Shown piece after piece: positions 8,971 through 19,746 of a DNA stretch of 27,066 nucleotides; position 1 is the first letter of the stretch; every line of letters begins with the position of its first letter. Position numbers and translations under genes: made by a program. The notes beneath the pieces were generated by a model. It saw nothing but the letters and a program-made list of their open reading frames with translations. It was not told the origin of the DNA and made no database searches. The stretch is from Hamiltosporidium magnivora (Eukaryota; Microsporidia; Dubosqiidae). The DNA is taken from NCBI GenBank assembly GCA_004325065.1, contig PITI01000055.1:1-27066 (forward strand). Reading direction: 5' to 3'.

Positions 8971-9295
8971 AAGAAAATATGTATTTGCAACACTTGAATT
9001 GTTTGAAAAAGGTAAAGAAATTAAAGCGAGGAAAGTATAAATCTCAATATAAAAAATACTAATAAAATAGATCTTACACCCATAAAAGGCTTTGTAAAGA
9101 AAAAAAATTAGAAGAAGAAGCTATATAAAGGAAAACAGAAGAAACTTACGTAGTAAATTATAATCACAGAATGGAAAACGAAAACTCGACTCAAAGTCAT
9201 ATATTGTAATAATATAAGCTCTCAAGTGCTAGCGCTCTTAAGTATCTATAGAAAGAAATAATAGGCTACATTATAAGTAAGTTATATTTTTAATT

Positions 9296-9520
9296 TTTCT
9301 CTCCATGCCGGGAGCAGAATTGGCTTGGAGTATTCTCAACTTGTCGTAAGAGGCGACTAAAAGGGACTGATCCTTCATGTTGGGCGTAGGATTAACAACC
9401 CACCTTTTAAAACGACCTTGTTACGAAACCCGATAAGTAAACAAACCCACTGGAAAAATACAGGTAAGCAGTATTACTAAGGGAGGCCAAAACTCGCACA
9501 GGACTGTAGTGCCAATGATG
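9296..9520. other. GC-richer island following the retroelement relic
   Basis: A sharp block of higher G and C content with a sequence texture unlike the AT-rich DNA on either side. No motif-bearing protein can be read on either strand. A short minus-strand frame from the ATG at 9378-9380 has a CCC three bases upstream but only 34 codons. Its position just after the last readable coding blocks suggests an untranslated region of the same or a second element. This is inference from position and composition; an alignment to repeat libraries would settle it. Confidence 0.35.
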
Positions 9521-9936
9521 AATGAAGGAATGTATTTTAATTATATTAAAATGTTTTCTGGAGAGCAGAAGGTATGTCTCATGACATTTTTTATTCAATA
9601 AAAAACTTGAAAATTAGCAAATCAATGCTAAAAAATACTTAAACATGATTATACCAGAATGCATAATGAAACTGTACGAAAATATTAACTATATTCTCAA
9701 ACAGACTTAATTTGTAACCTAGAAAATAAATTAGAAGTCACTAAGTTAAATAAATTCATGAAAACGAGTATGCATAAATCAGAGCAAATATTAATGTAAA
9801 AAATTCTTCAATTATGTATAATAGAACAGATTTATTCATTTTAAGGGAATGATAGAATAAAATAACTTTCATTAGAGTAGGAATAACTCCGCATAACTCG
9901 CTTAAAATATTTTAAATAGAAAACTTAGGAAGATCA
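9521..9936. other. AT-rich stretch without genes
   Basis: Nothing recognisable was found between the GC-richer island and the small open frame at 9942. Stops are dense in all frames. Confidence 0.5.
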
Positions 9937-9941
9937 CCCTA

Positions 9942-10139
9942 ATGCAGAATATTTGGAGCTTATTGACAAATTATACTTCGGATAATTCTTTATGTGATGG
10001 CCTTCGACACATTGTAACAAAATACAATAAGCCACGCTTACAAAAAATCTCAAATGCGATCAAGAGAAGGGGCCTATACAATATATTCTACTCACATATA
10101 AGTCAAGAAAATTTTTTCGATCGAACAAAAGGACTTTAG
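9942..10139 (+). CDS. Small open frame of unknown function with a CCC signal, possibly a broken gene
   Basis: A 65-codon frame encoding a basic peptide (many Lys and Arg, with SNAIKRRGLYNIF near the middle). It is the only open frame inside the 11 kb gene-poor tract that has a CCC (9937-9939) two bases before its ATG, as the genuine genes do. After the stop the same frame continues for about 25 more codons with one further stop (10159-10161) before closing near 10236, so it may be the N-terminal remainder of a longer gene. I recognise no family. It could equally be part of the decayed mobile DNA around it. Confidence 0.3.
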   Translation: MQNIWSLLTNYTSDNSLCDGLRHIVTKYNKPRLQKISNAIKRRGLYNIFYSHISQENFFDRTKGL

Positions 10140-13100
10140 CCAGAACGAAATGCCGACTGAAGCTTAGTAAAAGCGTTAATAGTTGTTATTAAAGGAGCCG
10201 AGATGATTGAGAGACAAACTCTTTTTAAAACAAGCGAGTAACATTGAGGATGGTGCCAAACATCCGAAATGAGAAATAATTTGTAAATTATCTCAGATAA
10301 ATCCCCCATTACAGAAAGAACTATAAATATAAAATAAGACTAGGTTTTAGGGGAAATATTTGTGAATTAACGAGGTAGAAGAAAATCTATAACAGAGTGA
10401 AAATGTTTTTAAGCCGGAATTATTTAAATGGTATATCGAAAACCAATATTTAATGTATAAAAATTTATAATTCTAATTCAAAAAAAAGAACCTTTTGGAT
10501 TATATTCTAATTTAAATTATAACATTAAAAATTTGCCTATTCAATTGCGTACAGATATAAAAGCTTAATATCATATAATTTATAGATAGTCGCTATTTAG
10601 TAGATTTAGGTATTTATTAGACATTCCGATATATTCAAATAACGTTAAAAAATTTAATATATTCTTAATTTAAATGACTTGAGGCGTATTAGCCTTTGTT
10701 TTTTCCTGATCAAAAGCTTAGGTCCAAAATATTTGTCATACTTAAAATACGCAACATTAATTAAATATTGAAAAAATATATATCTTATAAATTTTACTCA
10801 ATTATAAAAAAAGTTAAACACATATACCATATCATATGTTTAAAGAGAGCTCTTAAAATATCAAAGTAGTTGTTTTTAAAATAACATCAATAAACAACAA
10901 TCCGTAGATAATTTTGTAATCGAAAAATTTAATGTTTTTTTAAATATTTCAAACATGAAATATCTTTTACTAAAACGCTATCAGTAACAGAAGAATTATA
11001 AAATAAATATTTAGCAATCAGAATTGTGCTTTTATGAATTGTACTGTAATTGCAGAAATTTAAGATTTTTGTAAAAGTAATGTTTCTATTTTGCAAATCA
11101 TATATGACTATATGTGGCAAAAAATTGTATATAAATACGATCATAAAGTCAATTTACAGATGATTAAGTTTCTGAAATGCAGAACTCAGAAACCCGACTA
11201 TAATTAATACATTAGACCCGGCTATGAATTATACTTCGAAAATTCAAATTCTTTAGAGCCGTGAACTGGTAGATAAACAGCATATTTTTCTGAAGGAATT
11301 CCGAAAAGATAAATGATGGAAAGCAACGTGCTTTTTAATAAGAATTTCGTAACAATTTTTGTCTCGGAAGAGGTAAATCCGAAGGCTCCAAGGCTATATA
11401 ATTCTAACATTTTTTTTAAAAAATCTATGCCACTAATCGATGAACACTTACTAGGATCAGAACACTTTGTAGGTATATATAAAGTTTACAATATAATGTG
11501 CTCTTAAGATTTTAGAGCTCAAATCTAGCAAAAATTAATTTTCAAATTCAATATTAATATAAAAGGCTGAAATATGTTCTATTGAATTAAATTCGAAAAG
11601 ATCTAACGAAATAAACTCTTTTTTACATAATAAAAATTTCCCGAATTTAAAAATCAAAATCGAGATGTCTCATACTCATATATTCAAGGTTTTGAAATTA
11701 AATAAGAAAATTGTAAATTTATACCTGCAGTATTCTACTGCATAATTATGGTTTATTGAATTCCCCTATAAAATATAAAATTATATTTTATTTTATGCAA
11801 ACCTCAATGATGAAAGAAAGAAAAACGAAGATTAGCAGATTAAATTAAATAAATCTTTCGTTAATCAAAACAACTCTTTAGTTACATGGGTTAAGAAACC
11901 TTTTTATTCAAATCATAGAGCCGCCTCTATCAAAATGCGTTTTATCTGGGTGCCTCGAGAAAGGTTACGACAATAACCAAACTTAGAATAATTTATTCTC
12001 TAACCAATCAATGTGTTATCCTCCTCATAATACTTCTAATTCATCTTTTGAACTTTCATAATACATATCTTTGAATCCAAGTGTTCTATTTTAATTTTAA
12101 TCAAATTTTTGAAGAATTATTTGGTCATAGAAATATAAAAATATTAATATTTAAAATCGTGGAAAATATAATTAAATTTTGAAAAAAAAGCGGTTCGCAG
12201 CTGAGAAGGTAAATTTTGTTAGAGAAATAGCTTACAAACCACAAAAAGATACAACAATATTTACATAAAATAAGCAAGAAAAATGCCCTCTAGTTTCAAA
12301 AACTTCTTATCGTATTAATTCAGTAAAAAATTTTCTTTTAATTACTCAAAAGACAAAGAATTAAACTTTGGATACAATCATTCACAAAATAAATTTCTAG
12401 ATATATATTATTCGTCTTTTTCAGAAGATTTGGAATAATTTACATTATCATTTGATATTTTAATAAAGTTTATTTAATAACTGAATTAAACATACAAATG
12501 ATTCGGTATCAATATTAGGTTTTTTTTAAAATTGGACTAAGTGCTTCATGTGTCATTCCTATTTTTAATCCTTAAAATCCTTTTTGTATCAAAGAAGAAC
12601 ATTTAATGTTTTTCCTTTTACAAACTATAGTTCATCTAAATTTTTATTGAATTTCAATTATACTGCATCAATAAATGGAGATAAAAATGGTTAAAACTGT
12701 GAATTATTTGTCAATATATCTTCATTTTTATTTTTTATCGAACTGTTTTAAAAAAATATGATTTTTATATAAGAATAACATTGGTAATAAAGGTTTATCT
12801 AAGTTATACATAACATTTATTTTGTGCAATCAGTTTAATGCGTAAAAACCTCTAAAAAAATTAATGAATTTTTTCTCTTTGGCTCTAAACACCATCTATG
12901 AATACAAATAATGATTTATTAAACAACATTTTGACTTTTTAAATATCAATATTTGTTTTTGTGATTTCAGAGATATTAAATTTTCAATCATTATGTTTTT
13001 TTTTGATATTATTAAAATATCACGATGTAATTATGAACTCGTTGAATAAAAAAACTATGATTGTATTACGTTTTTTAAATCGTTCATAGCCGAAATCATT

Positions 13101-13369
13101 AATTTTTTTGGCCTTTGAACCTTTTTAGTTTATAAATTCGGTCTTAGACGATCTTAGATGTCATATATTTTCGTTTCGTAGCCAATATTCATTTGAAGAA
13201 TCATATAAACATCTAAAATTTTCTTTCCATTCGTTTTTGTTTGTCGTTTTTATCAATTCTTGATCTATATTAATAAAGTTTATTTCTTGAACCACATCTG
13301 TATTCTTTGAGTATTCGAAAAGCCTTTATTTCTTTTAGGAATTGTTTCCATGTTTTCTAGAAAAAGAAT
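10140..13369. other. AT-rich, gene-poor tract
   Basis: No intact gene could be supported. Open frames of 60-70 codons at 10929-11144 (minus), 11222-11410 (minus) and 11313-11507 (plus) overlap one another or lack start signals and have no recognisable product. A perfect 7-base inverted repeat with a 3-base loop lies at 11726-11742 (tgcagta / tactgca). The minus strand around 12870-13210 has several medium-length stop-free stretches that hint at an old coding sequence, but no motif could be read. Confidence 0.4.
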
Positions 13370-13564
13370 ATGGCTTTCATTGATGTTTTTTTTCTAGAAG
13401 AGGTAGTATCATGTCGAATTGAATCACACTTTTCAGTTTTGGAAAGAAATATAACTTCAACAATAAAAAAATTAGCAGGTGTAAAGCGAATGGGAGTAAT
13501 AAGGAAAGCAGGAATAGGTTTTATAGTACTTTGGTATTTTGATGGATTTTTTTTCTATTTTTAG
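13370..13564 (+). pseudogene. Isolated 64-codon open frame, possible gene fragment
   Basis: The frame has a protein-like texture from residue 10 onward, with a Ser-Val-Leu-Glu-Arg run and a Lys-Lys-Leu-Ala-Gly-Val run, and less A/T-biased codons than chance frames nearby. It then ends in a low-complexity Phe/Tyr tail. No CCC precedes the ATG. I do not recognise it; it might be a scrap of a transposase or of a lineage-specific family gene. Confidence 0.2.
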
Positions 13565-16189
13565 CAGATTTACAATATCGAGATATTTTATTGTTTCTTG
13601 GCATTTAGAAAGAAAAACTTTGAGTATAATTTTTAAAATTAATTAAAAAATGTTTCGAATATTTCAATTTTGTAAAATTCTTTTGATAAACCTTTTTCCT
13701 GCCAGCTTTTCCTCAAAAAAAACCTCAGAAAGACGAATTACTCGTTCAAATGTGTCTTGCAAATTAATAAATATAAAAACGTAGAAAGGAGAGAACATAT
13801 TTGCTTTATAGATAGAACTTGACCAAGATATTCGTTTAATAAATTAATTTTATAGTAAGACAAATTTTAAATAAAGTTTTTAATTTCACTATTAACAGTT
13901 TACATTCTCATTATATGAAGTATGCAGAATAGAAAATTTTAAATTGCCGAATTAAGCAAAAAATGAAGTGTTATAGCGATATTCTGATTTTTTTTTGCTC
14001 AAGAATTCTTTAAAAACACATCCTTCTTATACACAACATACAAATTCTAATAATTATGAGCAAGTTTTAGTGCCAAAAATAATTTATAGTTATTTCCTTT
14101 TTTTTTCGATTAAGTCTTTCTTCATGAGTAAAAAATATTTTTGTTGTTTTTAGATTACATGTATTGTATTGTATCAACCACAGATTAAATTTCATAAAAT
14201 TTTTATATTAAGGAATTTCTATTAAATAAAAGATGAAATATATTATATATGGCTGTTTTTCTTGAATATTTTTGTTTCCAATTCCATACATTTCCCCTAT
14301 TATATAGAATATCTCATTTAGACATAATTGATTTTTAGAGTTTAAATTTAAATTTTGATTGTAATCATTTTAACTGCACCCTAATGATTTATTAATCTAA
14401 TAAAATTTTAGAAAAAATATTGTTAAATTCATTCTATATTCATTGCTTATTCCACAACCACAAATTTTTTAACAGGCCAGTCCTAAAAAGGAAAAATTAG
14501 ATCAACTCTAAACAAATAAATTTATTTTTTACTCTAATTTTTCACTTGGACTATTTTCATCTGCTTTCTTATTTTTTCAATTTTTTAATTTTAAGAACTT
14601 AAAAAAGAAGAAAAATATAAAAGAATCCATAAATAATTTAAATGAAAAAATATGCCGAATATTACTTTTAAGATATAAATAATGGCTATTAAAAAATGGG
14701 CTTTTAATTGTCCATTCTATTGCCAAGAAAAGTATTTATCAGAATGGTACCTTTTAAATAATATTTTTTAAAACAATGATATTTTACCGTAGTATTAAGG
14801 TGAAGGCTATCTCTTTCACTTTAATCGACAAATTTACAAAGCTTTCTTTGTAAAAACAAGAATTTGCTCCTCTGTTTTTTTAAATGCTATCAAAATTTCT
14901 CTAAAAAGAATCTAAGTCGCCCGAATCAATTTTAAAAGAAAAGAGTATATACCCGTATCATTTTGGTATACACACATATTTTTCTCGATGTCAAAGTACT
15001 ATTGTTATAAATATTGATTTTATTAGTTAATTTATGCTCGATATCTATTTAATCTTCATCGAATATAATTTTTATGCTTTGATTTGTTTTTCAAATATTC
15101 CTTTAATTTAAAGCTTGAAAAATATTCTTATAAATTGTATCGTTTCCATATTTAATAGCTTTTTTTGCCGATAATCGTCTAAATACACCATCAGAATTTT
15201 TTTGGTTACTCTGCTCTTGGTTTAAATGCAAACAAGTAAGCACGCTTTTCTTATATACATCCGACTAAATTTTTCAGCGACACGTTCTTAAATTTTTAGC
15301 AGATCTGCGTATAATAGTCAGATCGTTTTTCTTAACCTGTCTAAATATTATGTTTTTGGCTATTCCAAAAATGCAGGTAATGTCGTAATTGCTTCATTAG
15401 TTCGTTTACAGCTATTATCGTTATTATTTGCGGATAAAAGGTTCACCTTCGAGAAATTATACTTTCAAACGCTTGCCAACACAGCTGCAGGATTTATTTG
15501 TAATAATCCCATGATTTATATTGAAATATTTATATTCGAAATGTGTAGAATACATCAAACCTTGCATTATCTGTTGTGTATTTCTTCATATCAACCAACA
15601 TAACTATATTCATTCCTATGTATAATTTGGAATAATCATCCGAATTTTATAAAATGCTTTCAATAGCAGATAATCTAGACACGTTTAACAAATATTTCGA
15701 TTCGTTTCCGCTCAAACTCGCAGTATTTTTTTATGATTTTCTAGTGCATTAACTTTATAAATAAGAAATGAAAGATGTATATAGGAAAAAAAATTAGACT
15801 AGGGTGCCTTGTCATCTTTCATTATTGCTTCTTTTATGATATTGTCCACATCTGTGTATATACCCTACCATTTTTGATGTATATAAGATTCGCTACTTTA
15901 AAATACCACCATTTCTGATGTAAATTCATTCTGGAAGGTGAATTTCTAAAAATTTAAAAAAAATTTTGTATTCAATTTCATGTTTATCACAATTGTTTTT
16001 ACCTTGATATAAAATTTTACTCGTAGTATACTAAATATATTCCCTCTGGAATATGAATATACAAAAGAAATCACAGCTCTAAGTATACAAAGATTCAGAT
16101 AAAAAATATTTATTTTTTACTTTCTGTTTAATTTAGTTTTAGAATTAGCTCTATATATATTAATAACTTTTTGGTATGGGGTATGCCAC
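13565..16189. other. AT-rich, gene-poor tract
   Basis: I see no supportable gene. The two strands are closed in all frames by frequent stops. A short phrase tgatgtat/tgatgtaa preceded by accattt occurs twice near 15870 and 15910. The minus strand between about 15160 and 15700 has relatively long stop-poor runs, which may be the worn remains of a mobile-element protein, but no motif allows a name. Confidence 0.4.
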
Positions 16190-16785
16190 AGCAAACATAT
16201 GATTGGCAATGATTAGATGTAATCGATGTTAAAGTCATTTATTATTTTTCTGTGGCAGGAAAATAATACTAACTTTTTAGTTCATCTATGGAAACTTGTC
16301 TATACAAATGAATTTCTACATATTAGGAAGCATTTTCTACAAACCTAGCCTGTAGTTTTCCTTTTAACCAGATTAGAAACCCCAGCTAACCTTATGGCAA
16401 TTACATGTAAAAGCATAGAAACATGGCTCTGATCACTCAAGTCAGAAGAAGTGGCGCCTTCAATGCAAAAAATATACTTTAGATAAAGCCGGTGATGCAA
16501 ATAGCAGCTTATACCCGTTGGTATGCTTAGCAAGGTATAAATACCTCATATAAGCCGCCGAGATATATTTAAAATTGAAGTATATTTGGTTCGGTAAGTG
16601 TAGAGTACGTAGAAACCTTGCTTTTATCCGAGGCATATATGAGGTTCACCCCTAATCAAAATTAAAGCAATTACCTTAACTTAATCCGAGCCACTACTTC
16701 GTCTTTCTAATATGCTCTTTACAACCGTCGATCGAAAGCTTTAAGCTGTAGTTTTCTTAAGAATTACGAATCAATATCGAGAAAA
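16190..16785. other. GC-richer tract of unknown origin
   Basis: This segment is visibly richer in G and C than the surrounding 6 kb. A 62-codon minus-strand open frame at 16345-16533 lies within it without a CCC signal. Other minus-strand frames have several stop-free runs. By analogy with the retroelement relic at 6.7-9.5 kb, it may be another decayed insertion, but no protein motif was found on either strand. Confidence 0.3.
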
Positions 16786-17316
16786 TATAACTATGTCAAA
16801 TCCAGAACGCACGAGTATAATAAAAACAATATATACAAACCACTATTTGAAAAATATATGATATTTTTTAAATAAAAAAAACCAAGAGAACTAGCTTTAT
16901 AATTATAGTTTATATTACTGGTTTCTACTATAAACTTGTATAAATAATAAAAATAAATGGAAAATAAGATTGTCAAATAAATGCAATGGATCGAGGTAAT
17001 TATAAAACCATCCTAATTATCAATATATACAGAATAATTTTTTAACGAAAAGTATAATTGATGAAATATAAACCTTAAAAAAAATATACATCCTTATATT
17101 CATAGTCAATGAATAGAAATTCGAACAAAAAAACATAATATAGCTATAAAATAATAAATCAAAATTTAAACGGTTTTGTAAGTTTAACATAAAAAAATAA
17201 AAACGAATTTAAGTAATTTTAACTTTTATTTAAATTAATCAGAAGAGAAATGTGGTATTTAGATTTAAATTAATTTAGGAAAACGGTAAAAGTGGATTAA
17301 ATAAGCTACATAAATA
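16786..17316. other. AT-rich spacer downstream of the leucine-rich-repeat gene
   Basis: The spacer is A/T-dominated and has no recognisable feature. A 61-codon minus-strand frame at 16791-16976 has a composition expected by chance in such DNA. No AATAAA is seen close behind the stop of the minus-strand gene. Confidence 0.5.
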
Positions 17317-19740
17317 TTATGAAAGGTGTAGTACGTTTTGATTTGTTGTTTCTTTTAAACTTTGTATTTCAGAATCTGTAAAATTATTTATTTCTATATT
17401 TAGATATATTAATTTAGGTAATTTATTTGGTTCAAAGAAAAATTTGGAGTGGTTTTTGAATCTACAAGAAAATAGATTCAAGTGTTCTAAAGTTTGTATC
17501 AAAGATATTTTAAATAAATCTTGGGGGTAAAGTGTAGTGTGTGAAAGGTTTAAGACTTTTATTGTAGTGAGATGTTTTTGAACAATGAGATCAGAAAATG
17601 TTATGTTTTTAAATGTTGAATGTGGAATAAATAAACAGGAAAGATTGGTCATTTGGCAAAATAAATTAAAATCTGAGGAATGTATCCGATTATGTGAATA
17701 ATAAAAACTTTCTATGCTATCCTTAAATGAGATTAGATAAAATAAGCTGTCTTTTGGAATATCTGTATTGGATAAATTTATAATTTTTAGATTTTGACAC
17801 TGAAAACGAACTCGTTCATTTAGAACCTCAAAATTGTTATTTTTGAGGTCTAAAGTTTCTAAAGTTTTTGGAAATTTTATGTCTTTTAAAATATTTATGT
17901 CTTCTGTTTTTTTTATAAAAGAATCCAAAGATAATGTTTTTAGATTGATAAACCCCGATAAAAGTCTAATAAAATGCTTTGAGAATCCGGTATTCTGGGT
18001 TTTTAAAGTTTCTAAGGCGGAATTCTCAAAATCTTCGGTTTTTATTTTATCCTTAGATTTTAAAATCGTACAGTCGTTCAAAATAATTTTTTTGATTTTC
18101 GGATGTTTAAAGAGAGATATAATTTCTGTATATAGGAACACACATAATTGGGATCTAAACACATTTAAATTCTGTATCTCTTGATAATCAAAGATATTTA
18201 TAAAACTTTTATACCTTGGATTCCAATATTTTATCATAATAGTATCAAGCGATATTATTTTTGAGTAAATGTTGGTATCTGTCAAATCAAAAAGATGATT
18301 TCCTTTTTTATATTCTAAATTACTGTCTATGAAATTTATTGCTCCAAGTATCTTAGCTTCAAACAATCCAATTTCTTTTCTGATGATTACTTTCAAATCT
18401 TTACATTTTAATAATTCGACAAATATTTCAAAAATTTTATCAATAATTTTTTGATTAGAGAAAAGAAAAATATCTTTAAAAAAACGTAATTGAGATGTAT
18501 TTCGTCCGTCGAACACCATATGATTTTTATCAGAATTGACTTCAACTTTAAGAAATATATGTTCTAATTTGGGAAATTGTAGAAGAATGAAAATATCTTT
18601 TATATTAATATTGCTAATAGACAATATTTTTGTTTTTAAAAGCATAATTCTTTTACATTTTATAAGTTCTAATATTTTTACATTGTTTTCATCAATTATT
18701 AATTCGATTTCTTTAATTTTTAGCAGGAAATACTCTATAAATATCAATAATCTATCATCTGATATATCTGAAGTCAGTTTTCCTATTTCAATTCGTTTTA
18801 TGTAAATTCTTGCAATATAATGTTCTATAAAATGAAAAGATTTTTTTTCTACCCAATATTTCAATATAGACGCAAGGTTTTTATTTTTAAATTGTAAAAC
18901 GAGGTTGGCAAACAGATCATTATTAATTGAAGCATTATTATCTTGATCGAAAAAATAGAATATATTTAAATCTTTCAATCCCAGCAAATAAACCTGTAGA
19001 AAACATGTAAAAACCAAGTTTGTAATTACAGGTTTGAGTTTACCTCCAAAATAAAATTTTTTATAATTAAATGTCCGATATTCATTTGAATATTGACCCA
19101 TCAATGAGTTATTAAAAAGACCCATTAGATATATTTCAAAGTACTTATTTCGGATTACATTAAAGCATTGCAGCCAAAACAATATTGAATAGAAGAGCTT
19201 TGGCTTTATATTATTTACGAAATAATCTATACGGGATAATGACTTAATAAATATATTTAAAGAGCCATTATCTAATTCATCTAAATATAAATTAAACGAT
19301 TTTGTTTTACTGTTTAAAAATGTATTAAAAGTCTTAAATTTTAATATACATTGATGTGGATAATCAATTATGATCTTACATTTTTCTATTTTATTCAATT
19401 CTTTATATTTATCCAGATTTTTTTTATATATTATTTCTAATGCTTTGACTCTCAAATTTGTAAATGAGTTGTTTAAATATACACTTTGCTTAAGATTACT
19501 TTCTATACTTTTATATTTTTCGAATTCTTCAAGTTTCAACTCATTCTTTGAAACATATACAATATTTATTCTATGTAGTGTACAATTAATCGAGTTTTCT
19601 AAGATATTATATATCAGATAATGAAGTCTAAAAGCCTTATATAAATACATATTTTTAAGGTTTTTATACCACCAAGCTTTTAAAAAAAATATTAAAACAA
19701 TATTTACAACCCTCTCTTCGTTTATATCACTTACTACCAT
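17317..19740 (-). CDS. Leucine-rich-repeat protein, microsporidian lineage-specific
   Basis: An 807-residue protein. The C-terminal third is a run of irregular leucine-rich repeats about 25 residues apart, starting near residues 627, 650, 676, 700, 727, 750 and 776 (for example LETLDLKNNNF, LKIINLSNTDI, IKVLNLSHTTL, LEHLNLFSCRF), with less regular ones from about 555. The first 550 residues are Lys/Ile/Phe/Asn-rich and show no named domain. There is no convincing signal peptide; the N-terminus has only one modestly hydrophobic segment near residues 13-20. Such repeats bind other proteins, and expanded families of similar proteins are known in several microsporidia, where many are thought to meet the host. 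The start is supported by CCC three bases upstream. It has no operon partner. Plus-strand open frames at 17834-18184, 18536-18805 and 19370-19621 are shadows. Confidence 0.9.
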   Translation of the reverse strand: MVVSDINEERVVNIVLIFFLKAWWYKNLKNMYLYKAFRLHYLIYNILENSINCTLHRINIVYVSKNELKLEEFEKYKSIESNLKQSVYLNNSFTNLRVKALEIIYKKNLDKYKELNKIEKCKIIIDYPHQCILKFKTFNTFLNSKTKSFNLYLDELDNGSLNIFIKSLSRIDYFVNNIKPKLFYSILFWLQCFNVIRNKYFEIYLMGLFNNSLMGQYSNEYRTFNYKKFYFGGKLKPVITNLVFTCFLQVYLLGLKDLNIFYFFDQDNNASINNDLFANLVLQFKNKNLASILKYWVEKKSFHFIEHYIARIYIKRIEIGKLTSDISDDRLLIFIEYFLLKIKEIELIIDENNVKILELIKCKRIMLLKTKILSISNINIKDIFILLQFPKLEHIFLKVEVNSDKNHMVFDGRNTSQLRFFKDIFLFSNQKIIDKIFEIFVELLKCKDLKVIIRKEIGLFEAKILGAINFIDSNLEYKKGNHLFDLTDTNIYSKIISLDTIMIKYWNPRYKSFINIFDYQEIQNLNVFRSQLCVFLYTEIISLFKHPKIKKIILNDCTILKSKDKIKTEDFENSALETLKTQNTGFSKHFIRLLSGFINLKTLSLDSFIKKTEDINILKDIKFPKTLETLDLKNNNFEVLNERVRFQCQNLKIINLSNTDIPKDSLFYLISFKDSIESFYYSHNRIHSSDFNLFCQMTNLSCLFIPHSTFKNITFSDLIVQKHLTTIKVLNLSHTTLYPQDLFKISLIQTLEHLNLFSCRFKNHSKFFFEPNKLPKLIYLNIEINNFTDSEIQSLKETTNQNVLHLS

Positions 19741-19743
19741 TCT

Positions 19744-19746
19744 GGG
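19744..19746 (-). promoter_or_regulatory. CCC start signal of the leucine-rich-repeat gene
   Basis: On the minus strand CCC ends three bases before the ATG (complement of 19738-19740). It is the only C run in the leader. Confidence 0.55.

Larger units (their letters stand above)
6734..9290 (+). mobile_element. Decayed non-LTR retrotransposon, R4/Dong-like
   Basis: A plus-strand relic recognised by reverse-transcriptase blocks in the correct order and at plausible distances: LKDPLKR...FRISTC (7966-8028), a YG.K-like block near 8118, LF....LS.NLDE (8403-8438), FIDDLKLL (8498-8521), an IKHIDEYRNL-like segment before 8740, and HHLRDA.HRL (8932-8961). A possible EWK.K segment lies near 9178. The DDLKL form of the catalytic box is typical of R4/Dong-type elements, which belong to the clade using a C-terminal restriction-like endonuclease. 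I could not see an intact CCHC knuckle or endonuclease. Stops occur every few dozen codons and all three frames are used, so it is dead. Base composition is somewhat richer in G and C than the flanks. Outer boundaries are uncertain. Confidence 0.72.

Noticed and set aside
9296..9520. Possible ribosomal RNA fragment
   Set aside because: The GC-richer composition raised the idea, but I could recognise no conserved small- or large-subunit segment on either strand.
9407..9598. Minus-strand open frame of 63 codons in the GC-richer island
   Set aside because: No CCC signal and no recognisable protein; the region looks like element untranslated DNA.
11222..11507. Overlapping minus and plus open frames of 62-64 codons
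   Set aside because: They are mutual shadows without start signals, family motifs or continuing frames.
15160..15700. Possible transposase relic on the minus strand
   Set aside because: Stop-poor stretches exist, but no catalytic triad or family signature could be read with confidence.
16600..16680. Possible tRNA T-loop-like motif (ggttcacccc)
   Set aside because: No acceptor stem, D arm or anticodon arm can be paired around it.
17834..18184. Plus-strand open frame of 116 codons
   Set aside because: It is antisense to the leucine-rich-repeat gene, whose repeats are clear in the other strand.
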